Part shown: positions 1-8,865 of the stretch, piece by piece | Layout of the letters: the number at the start of each line of letters is the position of its first letter | Position numbering within the stretch: the first letter of the stretch is position 1 | DNA from: Liquorilactobacillus sucicola DSM 21376 = JCM 15457 | Lineage (GTDB): Bacteria; Bacillota; Bacilli; Lactobacillales; Lactobacillaceae | Length of the DNA stretch: 64,000 nt | Reading direction: 5' to 3' | NCBI RefSeq assembly: GCF_000612445.1 | Contig: NZ_BALC01000001.1 | Location: 372,001 to 436,000, forward strand | The notes under the pieces: model-generated | Seen by the model: only the letters and a program-made list of their open reading frames with translations | Database searches by the model: none | Told to the model about the DNA's origin: nothing | Position numbers and translations under genes: made by a program

Positions 1-835
1 GATGAAGCCCAACGGTGAGATCATTGACTTATTCGATGGTCTTGATGACTTAAAAAGGGGAAGAATACGTGCTGTCGGTGTGGCTGAGGAAAGATTTCAT
101 GAAGATGCTTTGCGAATGATGCGCGCTGTTCGTTTCGCTAGTCAGCTTGATTTTATAATTGAAGAAAATACACTTAACGCAATTCAGCATCACGCTCCTT
201 TGCTTGCAAAAGTTGCTGTCGAGCGAATTCACGTTGAGTGGGTAAAATTACTATTAGGCAGAAATCCTCAAGCCGGTCTAACAGACTTTTTAGCGACGGA
301 CTTGTATCTCTACTGTCCACTTTTTGATGATAAAGAAGCAGTCTTCAGGAAAATTTTGCAGCTTAAAACGCTTCAGATCAGGAATGAAGAGTCAGCTTGG
401 ACATTATTGTGCTATTTAAGTAGCTTATCTTCCAGTTCAGTTAAGAAGTTGCTGCGTGCATGGAAAAGTTCTAATGGTTTAATTGATAATGTCATAGTCG
501 CAACGAGATTAGTTCCTATGATAAAACAGCAAAGGCTGGATACTTGGACTTATTATAAAAGTGGTCTTCTATGCTTGAAAATTGCCAATGACGTAGCTAC
601 GATTCTAGGTTTTGGCATCAACCAAGCTATTTTAGAAAAAAAATATGCAGCTTTGCCGATTAAGAATAAACATGAGTTAAAAGTTAACGGCGGAATCTTG
701 ATAAGAAGTTTAAAAATAAAACCAGGGCCACAACTAGGTGAAATCTTAAGAAAACTTGAATTTAAAGTTGTTGTCGGCGAGATTGAAAATCAGCAGGAAG
801 TACTGTTGGCAGCGGCTGCTGAATGGGTAAAATGA
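1..835 (+). CDS. cca: CCA tRNA nucleotidyltransferase, C-terminal part
   Basis: This is the 3' part of a CCA-adding enzyme, which builds or repairs the CCA end of tRNAs. About 277 residues are present. The catalytic head lies before the window, so the first ATG here is internal. The visible family block is the conserved segment HEDALRMMRAVRFASQ near residues 34-49, followed by the helical neck/body region that binds tRNA. The gene ends 33 bases before an ABC-F gene on the same strand, probably one operon. The tRNA-Ala gene near 17.0 kb encodes no CCA, so this enzyme is needed for it. Assignment is firm; only the length is incomplete. Confidence 0.9.
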   Translation, partial: MKPNGEIIDLFDGLDDLKRGRIRAVGVAEERFHEDALRMMRAVRFASQLDFIIEENTLNAIQHHAPLLAKVAVERIHVEWVKLLLGRNPQAGLTDFLATDLYLYCPLFDDKEAVFRKILQLKTLQIRNEESAWTLLCYLSSLSSSSVKKLLRAWKSSNGLIDNVIVATRLVPMIKQQRLDTWTYYKSGLLCLKIANDVATILGFGINQAILEKKYAALPIKNKHELKVNGGILIRSLKIKPGPQLGEILRKLEFKVVVGEIENQQEVLLAAAAEWVK

Positions 836-868
836 GTAAAAGCAATTTGAAGATGAGAGTGTGGATTT

Positions 869-2770
869 ATGCAAACCTTACGCGTTGAGAACTTATCCAA
901 AACATACGGTGAAAAAACACTGTTCGCAGATATCGAGTTTATGATAAATGAAAATGACCGAATTGGGCTGATAGGTACTAATGGATCCGGCAAGACATCC
1001 TTACTGAACGTTCTGACAGGTTTAGATGCAGCTGATAATGGGGAAATAATTAAGCCTAATCAATATCGAATCAGTTATCTAAAACAAATTCCTGAGCTTG
1101 ATCCTGCAGCAACAATCATGAATGCTGTTTTTGAGGGATCTGCTCCTATTTTTCAAACGATTCATGAGTATGAACAGGCACTCACGTTGTATGGGCAGAA
1201 TCCTGAGAATGCAAAATATCAACAGCGTTATGTTACTGCTGAAAACAAAATGAACCAAGAAGATGCTTGGAGTGCTGAGAGCGATGTCAAGACGATTTTA
1301 ACCCAACTGCATATACGCGATTTGAACCAAAAAATCGACAGCTTGTCAGGAGGACAGAAGAAACGTGTAGGGCTAGCACAAGTCCTTATTCAAGCTCCAG
1401 ATTTGTTGGTATTGGACGAACCCACTAATCATCTTGATTTTGATTCAATCAAGTGGTTAGAAAAGTATCTTGCAGGTTATAAGGGTGCCTTACTGGTAGT
1501 GACACATGACCGGTACTTTTTGGATCAGGTAGCAACAAGAATCATTGAGCTCTCTTTTGGTAAAATTTACACATATCAAGGCAACTATCAGGCTTTTGTC
1601 AGTCAAAAGGCGGATAGAGTTGAACAAGAAATTAGTGCGGAACATAAACAACAGCAGTTGTATAAGAAAGAATTAGCTTGGATGCGTACTGGTGCTAAGG
1701 CAAGAACGACAAAGCAGCAGGCACGAATCAACAAATTCAATGACCTCAAGAAAAACTTAAACAAACTGCAAGTTGATGATGATATTGATATTTCATTAGG
1801 ACAACAGCGGTTAGGCAAAAAAGTTCTTGAAATTAAAGAGGGCACATTGGATATTGCAGACCACCACATACTTAAGAATTTTAGCATGTTGGTTCAGGCT
1901 CACGACCGAATTGGTATTACAGGTGTCAATGGTGCCGGTAAGTCATCACTTCTGAATGTATTAGCTGGTGAACTTCCATTGGATAAGGGAAATGTTGTTA
2001 TTGGAGATACTGTTAAGCTAGCTTATTATCGCCAACAAACCGAAGATATCCCTGAAGATGAACGGATGATTAGTTATCTTAACAAAATTGGTCAGAATGT
2101 TGTCGATAAAAACGGTCAGCGTATCAGCACTACACAATTATTGGAACAGTTTTTGTTTCCCCGTTCCATGCATGGTGTTCTTATCAGAAAACTTTCTGGC
2201 GGTGAAAAACGCAGGCTGTATCTTTTGAAACTGCTAATGTCTCAACCGAATGTTTTGCTGCTTGATGAACCAACTAATGATTTAGATATTGGTACTTTGA
2301 CCGTTTTGGAAGACTATTTAGACAATTTTGCAGGCACAGTCATAACTGTTTCCCATGATCGCTACTTCTTGGATAAAGTTGCGGATAAGCTGCTTATTTT
2401 TTCAGGTAACTCACATATAGATAGGTATGCAGGTGTTTTTACCGACTATCTGAAAGAAAATGAAGCACATAACAAACAGAGCCAAAAGACTGTTAAGAAA
2501 AATAAGGTTCGGGCTAAGAATGAAGAAAAAGAGGTTCAAAGCAAGAAAAAAACTAAATTAACTTATGCTGAAAAAATTGAATTTGGCAAAATTGAAGATG
2601 AGATTGATCAACTAGAGAAGGAAAAGGCTTCATTTCAGAAGCAACTAACGCAAGTCGATGGTGCAGATTACGAAAAACTAGCTGAATTGCAGCAGAACAT
2701 TGATGTAGAAGACAAGAAAATAGAAGAAAAAATGAAGCGTTGGGAATATCTGAGTCAGTATAATCAATAA
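869..2770 (+). CDS. ABC-F family ATPase (Uup-like)
   Basis: A 633-residue soluble protein with two ABC ATPase domains and no membrane segment. The first domain has Walker A GTNGSGKT at about 36-43, the signature LSGGQKK near 159 and LVLDEPTNHLD. The second has GVNGAGKS near 352, LSGGEKRR near 441 and LLDEPTNDLD. The domains are joined by a charged linker near 240-300. The C-terminal 100 residues form a lysine/glutamate-rich coiled coil typical of the Uup subgroup. ABC-F proteins act at the ribosome or, for Uup, are linked to DNA and ribosome maintenance. I cannot tell from sequence whether it gives antibiotic resistance; the position next to cca suggests a housekeeping role. Confidence 0.9.
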   Translation: MQTLRVENLSKTYGEKTLFADIEFMINENDRIGLIGTNGSGKTSLLNVLTGLDAADNGEIIKPNQYRISYLKQIPELDPAATIMNAVFEGSAPIFQTIHEYEQALTLYGQNPENAKYQQRYVTAENKMNQEDAWSAESDVKTILTQLHIRDLNQKIDSLSGGQKKRVGLAQVLIQAPDLLVLDEPTNHLDFDSIKWLEKYLAGYKGALLVVTHDRYFLDQVATRIIELSFGKIYTYQGNYQAFVSQKADRVEQEISAEHKQQQLYKKELAWMRTGAKARTTKQQARINKFNDLKKNLNKLQVDDDIDISLGQQRLGKKVLEIKEGTLDIADHHILKNFSMLVQAHDRIGITGVNGAGKSSLLNVLAGELPLDKGNVVIGDTVKLAYYRQQTEDIPEDERMISYLNKIGQNVVDKNGQRISTTQLLEQFLFPRSMHGVLIRKLSGGEKRRLYLLKLLMSQPNVLLLDEPTNDLDIGTLTVLEDYLDNFAGTVITVSHDRYFLDKVADKLLIFSGNSHIDRYAGVFTDYLKENEAHNKQSQKTVKKNKVRAKNEEKEVQSKKKTKLTYAEKIEFGKIEDEIDQLEKEKASFQKQLTQVDGADYEKLAELQQNIDVEDKKIEEKMKRWEYLSQYNQ

Positions 2771-2794
2771 TTTTAAAATGGAGCAGTGGTACTC

Positions 2795-3751
2795 ATGGCA
2801 ATTTTAGAACAACCATATTTGCAGTTGATAAATGATATTTTGGAAAAAGGGCATTTAAAAGGTGATCGAACGGGGACAGGAACTCATAGTTTGTTCGGGT
2901 ATCAGATGCGTTTTGATTTAAGTAAAGGGTTCCCACTGCTGACCACTAAAAAGGTTGCATTTGGACTAATAAAGAGTGAGCTACTGTGGTTTTTGCGCGG
3001 TGATACTAATATTAGATTTTTGCTGCAGCATAAAAACCACATTTGGGATGAATGGGCCTTTAAAAAATGGGTCGAAAGCTCAGAGTATACTGGGCCGGAT
3101 ATGGCGGATTTCGGACACAGAGCCTTAAATGATCCTGCTTTTAAAAAGGTTTATTTGAAAGAGAAAAAACGTTTTTGCCAAAGAATTTTAGCAGATGATA
3201 CTTTTTCACAAAAGTATGGCAATTTGGGCGATGTGTACGGCGCGCAATGGCGGCATTGGAAAACACGTGATGGACAGGTAATTGATCAAATCCAAAACGT
3301 AATTGATGATATAAAAAACAAGCCTAACTCACGTCGCTTGATTGTTACTGCCTGGAATCCAGAGGATGTTCCACAAAGCGCATTACCGCCTTGCCACACA
3401 TTATTCCAATTTTATGTTATTGATGGGAAATTGAGTTGTCAACTTTATCAACGAAGTGCAGATGTTTTTCTAGGTGTGCCTTTTAACATTGCAAGCTATG
3501 CCTTGTTAGTTCATCTGATTGCACGTGAGACGGGGTTAGAGGTAGGCGAATTTGTCCATACTTTAGGTGATGCTCACATTTATAACAATCATATCGAACA
3601 GGTTAAAACACAGCTGGCGCGTGAGCCTAAGGATGCACCGACGATATGGCTTAATCCTGAAAAAAAGAGTGTTTTTGATTTTGAGATGGAAGACATTAAA
3701 ATTCAGGGTTACGATCCGGCACCTTCAATTAAGGCACCAGTAGCAGTTTAA
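2795..3751 (+). CDS. thyA: Thymidylate synthase
   Basis: ThyA methylates dUMP to dTMP using methylene-tetrahydrofolate. At 318 residues it matches the long Lactobacillus casei-type enzyme, which has an extra insertion of about 50 residues in the small domain (here about 90-140, around [15 protein letters not shown]). The nucleophile is the Cys in [11 protein letters not shown] near residue 200. [25 protein letters not shown] and the C-terminal KAPVAV are also conserved. I chose the ATG at 2795, because GGAG at 2780-2783 is well spaced for it; a GTG at 2786 lies too close to that site. folA follows 29 bases downstream, as expected for the shared folate cycle. Confidence 0.96.
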   Translation: MAILEQPYLQLINDILEKGHLKGDRTGTGTHSLFGYQMRFDLSKGFPLLTTKKVAFGLIKSELLWFLRGDTNIRFLLQHKNHIWDEWAFKKWVESSEYTGPDMADFGHRALNDPAFKKVYLKEKKRFCQRILADDTFSQKYGNLGDVYGAQWRHWKTRDGQVIDQIQNVIDDIKNKPNSRRLIVTAWNPEDVPQSALPPCHTLFQFYVIDGKLSCQLYQRSADVFLGVPFNIASYALLVHLIARETGLEVGEFVHTLGDAHIYNNHIEQVKTQLAREPKDAPTIWLNPEKKSVFDFEMEDIKIQGYDPAPSIKAPVAV

Positions 3752-3780
3752 CTTTTTGAATAATAGAGGGGTGAAGGCTA

Positions 3781-4287
3781 ATGTTGGCATATATTTGGGC
3801 GGAGGATGCGGAACAGCATATTGGGTATCAAGGACATCTTCCTTGGAAACTACCTTCAGATTTAGCTTATTTTAAAAAAAAGACGGCCCATCATCCAATT
3901 GTGATGGGCAGAAAAACTTTTGAAAGTTTTAAGGGCTTTTTACCACAGCGGCAGCATATTGTACTAACTACATCGACTGAATTTGCAAAAAAATACAACT
4001 ATGATGAGCGTCTGACAGTTGTTCATTCGATAACCGAATTGCGCAAAATGATAAGTGACAAAGATGAAGTGTTTTTTGTTATTGGTGGGGCTGCGTTATT
4101 TGAACAGTTGATGGACGACGTCGACTACTTATATGTTACTAAGATTAAAGCTGTTTTTAAAGCAGATACGAGTATGCCGCCAGTAGATTATGGTGATTTT
4201 GAGCTAGTTGCCAAAAGTGATGGACCGCGAGATCAAAAGAACTTGTACGATCATGAGTTTAGGGTGTATCGCCGCAAGCAATCTTAA
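3781..4287 (+). CDS. folA: Dihydrofolate reductase
   Basis: A 168-residue DHFR, which reduces dihydrofolate with NADPH and so regenerates the cofactor consumed by the upstream thymidylate synthase. Family marks are the N-terminal IWAEDAEQHIGYQGHLPWKLP, with the Trp and Pro of the substrate loop, then PIVMGRKTFES, and FVIGGAALFEQ near the C-terminal third for the nucleotide-binding loop. The start has GAGGGGTGA upstream. It is cotranscribed with thyA and is followed at once by an intrinsic terminator, so thyA-folA is probably the end of the cca-led operon. No unusual residue that would by itself imply trimethoprim resistance is evident, but I did not model this. Confidence 0.95.
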   Translation: MLAYIWAEDAEQHIGYQGHLPWKLPSDLAYFKKKTAHHPIVMGRKTFESFKGFLPQRQHIVLTTSTEFAKKYNYDERLTVVHSITELRKMISDKDEVFFVIGGAALFEQLMDDVDYLYVTKIKAVFKADTSMPPVDYGDFELVAKSDGPRDQKNLYDHEFRVYRRKQS

Positions 4288-4289
4288 GA

Positions 4290-4337
4290 AAAGTCCCAAC
4301 GATTTATGCGGCAGCGATCGTTTGGGGCTTTTTGTTT
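4290..4337 (+). terminator. Intrinsic terminator after folA
   Basis: AAGTCCCAACGAT pairs with ATCGTTTGGGGCTT (one bulge and G-U pairing) around a GC-containing loop and is followed by a T-rich run. It closes the thyA-folA unit. Confidence 0.8.
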
Positions 4338-4392
4338 TTGACTGGTAAGACTTGGATCAAGGTAACAAAAAATATCTGTAGCAGATATGAGA

Positions 4393-4434
4393 TTTACTTA
4401 ATCGTAATTATTCACTAAATTATGATTAAGTAAA
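4393..4434. promoter_or_regulatory. 17-bp inverted repeat upstream of the GDSL gene
   Basis: TTTACTTAATCGTAATT (4393-4409) and AATTATGATTAAGTAAA (4418-4434) form an inverted repeat with one mismatch and an 8-base spacer. It lies just upstream of the presumed promoter of the gene at 4561 and has no T-run, so it resembles an operator for a dimeric regulator more than a terminator. The regulator is unknown. Confidence 0.5.
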
Positions 4435-4464
4435 GATTAAAAGAATGAATAAAGGAATTTTCTT

Positions 4465-4473
4465 TGCTATACT
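4465..4473 (+). promoter_or_regulatory. Extended -10 promoter for the GDSL operon
   Basis: TGCTATACT gives a TGN extended -10 with a near-consensus hexamer (4468-4473). No good -35 hexamer is visible 17 bases upstream, which is common for extended -10 promoters. It would give a leader of about 80 bases before the TTG start at 4561. Confidence 0.5.
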
Positions 4474-4560
4474 AGTGTCGTTTATAGTTATTTTGATTGA
4501 ATAATAATTTTCTTTTAGTGATAATGTCGTTAATTTAATTCAAGGCGGAGGGAAAATAAA

Positions 4561-5496
4561 TTGCTATATTTAAAAAAAACTCTTACCATTGTAGCAGTTT
4601 TTGCTATACTAACCTGTTTTTTTTACGTTGGATTAAATAAATTGGCCAGTAAATCACTACCGCATTCTGATGTCGGAACAACAAAAAAGACTCAGACAGA
4701 TAAGAAACTTGAACAACCAAAGGTCAATTTGGTTGCTTTGGGGGATTCACTCACACAAGGTGTTGGGGATACTACTCAGAATGGCGGGTATGTATACCTG
4801 ATTAAGCAGGTATTAGAGAAGCGTTTAGACGCTGCAGTTGTGACGAGAAATTACGGCAAAGCAGGAGACCGAAGTGATCAAATTCTGAAAAGACTGCAAC
4901 AGCAAGAAAAAATGCAACAGGATTTGAAAAAAGCAAACGTTATCACAATGACGGTTGGCGGCAATGATCTGATGCAGACTTTACAGAAAAATTTTAATTC
5001 GTTATCGGCAAACCAGTTAGCTGAATTTATGCCGACAGCACAAAAAACTTATGCGCGTAAACTGGATGAGCTGTTGAGGACTGTGCGGTCATATAATCCA
5101 AATGCCCCCATTTTTTTGTATACAGTATATAATCCATTTTATGTCTATTTCCCAGCTTTAACACAGTTACAACAATACACTACCCAATGGAATACAGTTG
5201 TACGCCAAAAGGCTGCAGAGGACAAGAATATCTATATTGTTAATGTGGAAAGAAGGCTTTCGGAGGGGCAATATTATGATCATGGCAGTAACCTTAAGAA
5301 AACAACGGTTACTGATTATAATGAACTTTCTGGTGACAAATTGGCTAAAGTATTAAATAATCAAAAGGAAAAGAATGCGTATTTGTCACCAAATGATCAT
5401 TTTCATCCTAACTTAAAAGGGTATAAGTTTATGGCGGCTAAATTATATCAGGTTATGATAGAGCATAAGAAAACATGGCTCAAGATGGGAGGCTAG
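4561..5496 (+). CDS. Membrane-anchored GDSL/SGNH hydrolase (YpmR-like)
   Basis: A 311-residue protein with an N-terminal membrane segment (about 7-27) followed by an extracellular SGNH esterase/lipase domain. Block I is ALGDSLTQG with Ser63, block III contains TVGGNDL, and block V is NDHFHPN with the catalytic Asp/His. The start is TTG at 4561, preceded by a strong GGCGGAGGG site. It lies 3 bases before the ypmS-like gene, and this pairing resembles ypmR-ypmS of Bacillus. The substrate is unknown; related proteins act on acyl or acetyl esters at the cell surface. Confidence in the family is high and in any exact role is low. Confidence 0.85.
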   Translation: MLYLKKTLTIVAVFAILTCFFYVGLNKLASKSLPHSDVGTTKKTQTDKKLEQPKVNLVALGDSLTQGVGDTTQNGGYVYLIKQVLEKRLDAAVVTRNYGKAGDRSDQILKRLQQQEKMQQDLKKANVITMTVGGNDLMQTLQKNFNSLSANQLAEFMPTAQKTYARKLDELLRTVRSYNPNAPIFLYTVYNPFYVYFPALTQLQQYTTQWNTVVRQKAAEDKNIYIVNVERRLSEGQYYDHGSNLKKTTVTDYNELSGDKLAKVLNNQKEKNAYLSPNDHFHPNLKGYKFMAAKLYQVMIEHKKTWLKMGG

Positions 5497-5499
5497 TTT

Positions 5500-6123
5500 A
5501 TGCAACGTTCAGATGCTAGCAATAACAAGCAGAAGAAGAAAATAAATTATTGGAAATGGGCTTGTATAGTATTAATTGCCTTTTTAGCAAGTTTCGCTCT
5601 TTTTATTTTTAAACAGACAACAACGCAAAGTCCAGTTCAAAGAAATGTTAGTAAAGCAGCAGATGAAGTTACAAGCAATCATACTTCAATTGATGTAAGA
5701 ATGAACAAAAAGCAATTAAACGGCACAATCAATTATTACCTGAAGCAGCAGCAAAAGGGGCAAAAAATAAAATATCGTTTCTATGTAGGTGATGCAGCAA
5801 TTTTAATGGGCACAACTAAGATTTTAGGGCAGAATGTTTCGTTCTCACTGTATACGGAGCCAACGGTAACAAGTGAAGGAAATATCAGGCTGCACGCAAA
5901 ATCTGTGGCAATAGGATCCTTAAGTGCACCTACTTCTTTTATCCTAAGTTATGTTAGAAACAATTATAGTTTGGGCAACGGAGTGACTATCAACAGCAAA
6001 AAGGAAACAATAACTTTAAATCTAAGCAAATTGACTAATAAACAAAAAATAACGGTTAAAGCCCAAAAAATAGATTTGAAAAAAGATGATTTTCGCTTTA
6101 AAGTTGATGTACCATTAGATTGA
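5500..6123 (+). CDS. YpmS-like membrane-anchored protein (DUF2140)
   Basis: A 207-residue protein with a short cytoplasmic Lys-rich tail, one membrane helix at about 20-38 and an extracellular beta-rich domain. The pattern IDVRMNKKQLNGTINYYL and the closing block KKDDFRFKVDVPLD match the YpmS/DUF2140 family as I know it. Function is unestablished. It starts 3 bases after the GDSL hydrolase, indicating translational coupling and perhaps a shared surface role. The start ATG follows GATGGGAGG, which is a good ribosome site. Confidence 0.75.
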   Translation: MQRSDASNNKQKKKINYWKWACIVLIAFLASFALFIFKQTTTQSPVQRNVSKAADEVTSNHTSIDVRMNKKQLNGTINYYLKQQQKGQKIKYRFYVGDAAILMGTTKILGQNVSFSLYTEPTVTSEGNIRLHAKSVAIGSLSAPTSFILSYVRNNYSLGNGVTINSKKETITLNLSKLTNKQKITVKAQKIDLKKDDFRFKVDVPLD

Positions 6124-6149
6124 TATTAGGAATGCAAGAGGTGAGGAAG

Positions 6150-6374
6150 ATGTATCGTAAAAGCTTTTATCAGTATTTAATGACTGAACGAAATCCAGAC
6201 AATACTGACGAAGTTGCACAGTTTGCGAATAACGCTTTTTATGATCAAAGTTTTCCCAAACATTCGCAGAGTTATGAAGAAATCTCGCAATACCTTGAAT
6301 TAAGTGGTGAGTATCTGCCAAGCATGACAATCTTTGATCAAGCTTGGCAGATGTACCTTGAAAAAATGAGTTAG
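6150..6374 (+). CDS. YozE family protein (SAM-like fold)
   Basis: A 74-residue soluble protein of the YozE/UPF0346 family. Recognisable blocks are SFYQYLMTERNP at the N-terminus, FANNAFYDQSFPKHS in the middle and MTIFDQAWQMYL at the end. The length fits the family (about 70-75). I chose the ATG at 6150 because GAGGTGAGG lies 4-12 bases upstream; the frame is open further upstream to a TTG near 6120, but that would overlap the previous stop without a ribosome site. It sits between ypmS and the protease gene in one operon. No biochemical function is established. Confidence 0.85.
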   Translation: MYRKSFYQYLMTERNPDNTDEVAQFANNAFYDQSFPKHSQSYEEISQYLELSGEYLPSMTIFDQAWQMYLEKMS

Positions 6375-6405
6375 AAAATTAAAAATAGTTAGAGGGAAAG
6401 AGCCT

Positions 6406-7866
6406 ATGGTAAAGAAGAAGGAAAGAGAAGAGACAGTACCCGAAAAAAAGAACGGAAGGTTTAAAAAAAGATATAGCATACTGACAGTGTTCATTGTCGG
6501 TTTGCTGGCTTTGCTGATAGGCAGCGGTTCAGTTTTTTTCATTATGGATCAAAAATTAACAGCTGCACGTCAAACTAGCAGGTCGATGGCCAAAATAGAG
6601 GCAGTGTACTCGACCTTATATAATAACTATTATCGCCACGTGAGCCGTCAAAAATTAGAAAATGGTGCGTTAAGTGGCATGGTGAACTCTTTAGGAGATC
6701 CGTTTTCTGAATACATGTCAAAAACAGAAACACAATCCCTGAATGATACTATTTCTAGCAGTTTTACTGGAATCGGAGCAGAAGTTAGAAAAAATGGGGA
6801 TAAAATTCAAATTGTTTCACCCATTGATGGAACCCCAGCTGCTAAGGCTGGTCTGAAAGCTAACGACGTGATAGAAAAAATTGATGGAAAATCAATGTCA
6901 GGTGTTTCTTTAAGCAAGGCTGTTTCCAACATTAGGGGTAAAAAAGGTACCAAAGTAACATTAACCATCAAACGTGATTCTGAAACCTTTACAAAGACCT
7001 TGGTTCGAGACACGATACCTGTTAAAACTGTAACGGGAAGATTGGATAAGGATCATAAGAGTGTTGGTTATATCAGAGTTTCAACTTTCTCTGAAAAAAC
7101 AGCTACAGAGTTTAAAAATGAAGTGAAAAAACTGCGTAAGCAAGGGGCAAAATCCTTTGTGATTGATATGCGTGATAATCCTGGTGGCTTAATGGATCAG
7201 GCGTTAGCAATGTCCTCAATGTTCCTTGAGAATGGCAAGACGATTATGCAGGTCCAAGCACGTGATCAAGCACCACAAGTCTTTAAAGCTGGCAAGAAGT
7301 ATGATGATGGCTTCAAAATCAAAGAAAAGACGGCTGTTTTAATTAATGGCGGTAGTGCCAGTGCGGCAGAAATTTTTTCAGCGGCTCTTCACCAATCAGC
7401 TAATATCAAGCTGATCGGGACAAAGTCGTATGGGAAAGGGACTGTTCAAAACACTGTTCCCTTTAATGACAAAACAGAGCTCAAAGTTACAATTGCAAAA
7501 TGGCTGACACCTGATGGCTCGTGGATACATCATAAAGGAATTCAGCCAACTGTGAAGAAGGATTTCCCTAGCTATGCATATCAAACAGCAATTGATACGA
7601 AGAAAACTTATCAAAAGGGTGAGGTTTCTGACCAAATCAAAAAAGTCCAGACGCTCTTAAAAGCGTTAGGTTATGGCCCAGCAAATGCTAACGGTTATTT
7701 CGACACAGATACACAAGATGCTCTTAAAAAATTCCAGGCGGATAATAAGCTGCAAGAAACAGGTTCGGCTGACAAAGCAACGATTGAAAAGCTTGAAGAT
7801 AAGATCACTGCGAAGGTTGCTGCTAGTGATGATGCTTACAAAACAGCGATTGAGTATGTTAAGTAG
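6406..7866 (+). CDS. C-terminal processing peptidase, S41 family
   Basis: A 486-residue exported serine protease of the CtpA/CtpB type. It has a Lys/Arg-rich start, one membrane helix at about 26-48, a PDZ domain at about 110-190, and an S41 catalytic core with the Ser in GGSASAAEIF near 316 and the Lys in KSYGKGTVQ near 345. A peptidoglycan-binding type 1 repeat (about 405-465) contains QTLLKALGYGPANANGYFD. Such proteases cleave proteins at the outer face of the membrane. The gene has GAGGGAAAGAG before the ATG. It is the last gene of the GDSL-ypmS-yozE unit and is followed by a strong terminator. Confidence 0.92.
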   Translation: MVKKKEREETVPEKKNGRFKKRYSILTVFIVGLLALLIGSGSVFFIMDQKLTAARQTSRSMAKIEAVYSTLYNNYYRHVSRQKLENGALSGMVNSLGDPFSEYMSKTETQSLNDTISSSFTGIGAEVRKNGDKIQIVSPIDGTPAAKAGLKANDVIEKIDGKSMSGVSLSKAVSNIRGKKGTKVTLTIKRDSETFTKTLVRDTIPVKTVTGRLDKDHKSVGYIRVSTFSEKTATEFKNEVKKLRKQGAKSFVIDMRDNPGGLMDQALAMSSMFLENGKTIMQVQARDQAPQVFKAGKKYDDGFKIKEKTAVLINGGSASAAEIFSAALHQSANIKLIGTKSYGKGTVQNTVPFNDKTELKVTIAKWLTPDGSWIHHKGIQPTVKKDFPSYAYQTAIDTKKTYQKGEVSDQIKKVQTLLKALGYGPANANGYFDTDTQDALKKFQADNKLQETGSADKATIEKLEDKITAKVAASDDAYKTAIEYVK

Positions 7867-7929
7867 TAATGTTAGTAAAACCGGATTGTGTTTTTAGGTA
7901 GCGGATTTAAAAATGCAATTAGATAATTC

Positions 7930-7970
7930 AAGGATCTAGATCAAAATAACTTTTGATCTAGATCCTTTTC
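7930..7970 (+). terminator. Strong intrinsic terminator after the S41 protease
   Basis: AAGGATCTAGATCAAAA (7930-7946) and its exact reverse complement (7951-7967) form a 17-bp perfect stem with a 4-base loop, ending in TTTTC. The symmetry could also allow termination on the other strand, but no minus-strand gene is close. Confidence 0.85.
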
Positions 7971-8045
7971 TATATGAAGAACATTTTTTTGTTTTTAACT
8001 CATGCAAACTATCCAATAAGTCAGGATAATTTATGTTAAATGATA

Positions 8046-8054
8046 TGCTATAAT
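8046..8054 (+). promoter_or_regulatory. Extended -10 promoter for the ABC exporter genes
   Basis: ATGCTATAAT contains TG one base before a consensus TATAAT at 8049-8054. The -35 region is poor. The leader to the GTG start is about 35 bases. Confidence 0.5.
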
Positions 8055-8096
8055 TAATTCGAATTACATTTTAGCAGAAAAGAAAGAAGGTATTTC

Positions 8097-8852
8097 GTGG
8101 GAAAGTTGAAAGCATTGGGTAAAGTCTATATTATAGACGCATTTGATAATAAATTTGTCTTTATTTACACGTTATTATTTCCGGCTCTTTATTTTATATA
8201 TGTGAATTTTGAACAAATAATACAGCGTAATCAGTATTCAGCAAGTACGATCGTTGCAACATTCCGTCCATTCTGGGCTTATATTGTTTTTATTGCATTG
8301 CTTAATATGGTAATCATAACAACTATTGATCAGAGAGAGTCAGGGTACTACAAGGAATTTTACTTTATTGTAGGTTCCAAATGGTTGATTTTTATTGCAA
8401 ATTTCATTGTGCAGAGCATTTTTATTATATGTGAGCTGACAGTGTTTACTATTTTTGGGATGATAGCATTGCGTAGTTGGTACTTCAGTATTTTGATAAG
8501 CGGTCTTTTAACCGGTATTTTGGCAGTTATTCCTGTAACAATGTTTTTAAGCGTACTTTTTATTTTTAAAGTTAAGCAACAATCGTTATCTATTATAGGA
8601 ACACTGCTTGTCTGTGTTCTTATTTATTTAGCGGGACTACCCAGCAGAACATGGCTGACAGATTTGATCTTGCTATTAAATCCGTATAAGTACATTCTAG
8701 TACTGTCAAATTGGATAACTAGTTTTACCGTTGATGGGAGTTATGATTTCAAATCGTTATTTCAATTATTGTTTGTGACACTATTTTTTTGCCTGAGCGG
8801 AGTGAAAGGTTTTTCAAAACTAGACATTCTCCCACTGCTAGATCGAGTCTGA
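8097..8852 (+). CDS. ABC transporter permease, substrate unknown
   Basis: A 251-residue hydrophobic protein with about six membrane helices, arranged like an ABC-2 type permease: an N-terminal helix at about 20-38, a second near 60-80, a cluster from 100 to 185 and a last helix near 220-240. The start is GTG at 8097, preceded by AGAAAGAAGG. The ATP-binding gene follows 13 bases downstream, so the two likely make one exporter. No accessory peptide or immunity gene is visible beside them, so the substrate cannot be named. Divergence from well-known ABC-2 permeases is large; the call relies on topology and partner. Confidence 0.7.
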   Translation: MGKLKALGKVYIIDAFDNKFVFIYTLLFPALYFIYVNFEQIIQRNQYSASTIVATFRPFWAYIVFIALLNMVIITTIDQRESGYYKEFYFIVGSKWLIFIANFIVQSIFIICELTVFTIFGMIALRSWYFSILISGLLTGILAVIPVTMFLSVLFIFKVKQQSLSIIGTLLVCVLIYLAGLPSRTWLTDLILLLNPYKYILVLSNWITSFTVDGSYDFKSLFQLLFVTLFFCLSGVKGFSKLDILPLLDRV

Positions 8853-8865
8853 GGAGGAAGCTTTA

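Noticed and set aside
1603-1887. Long antisense frames inside ABC-F, gyrase-type and other genes
   Set aside because: They mirror strongly coding sense frames and have no start signals of their own.
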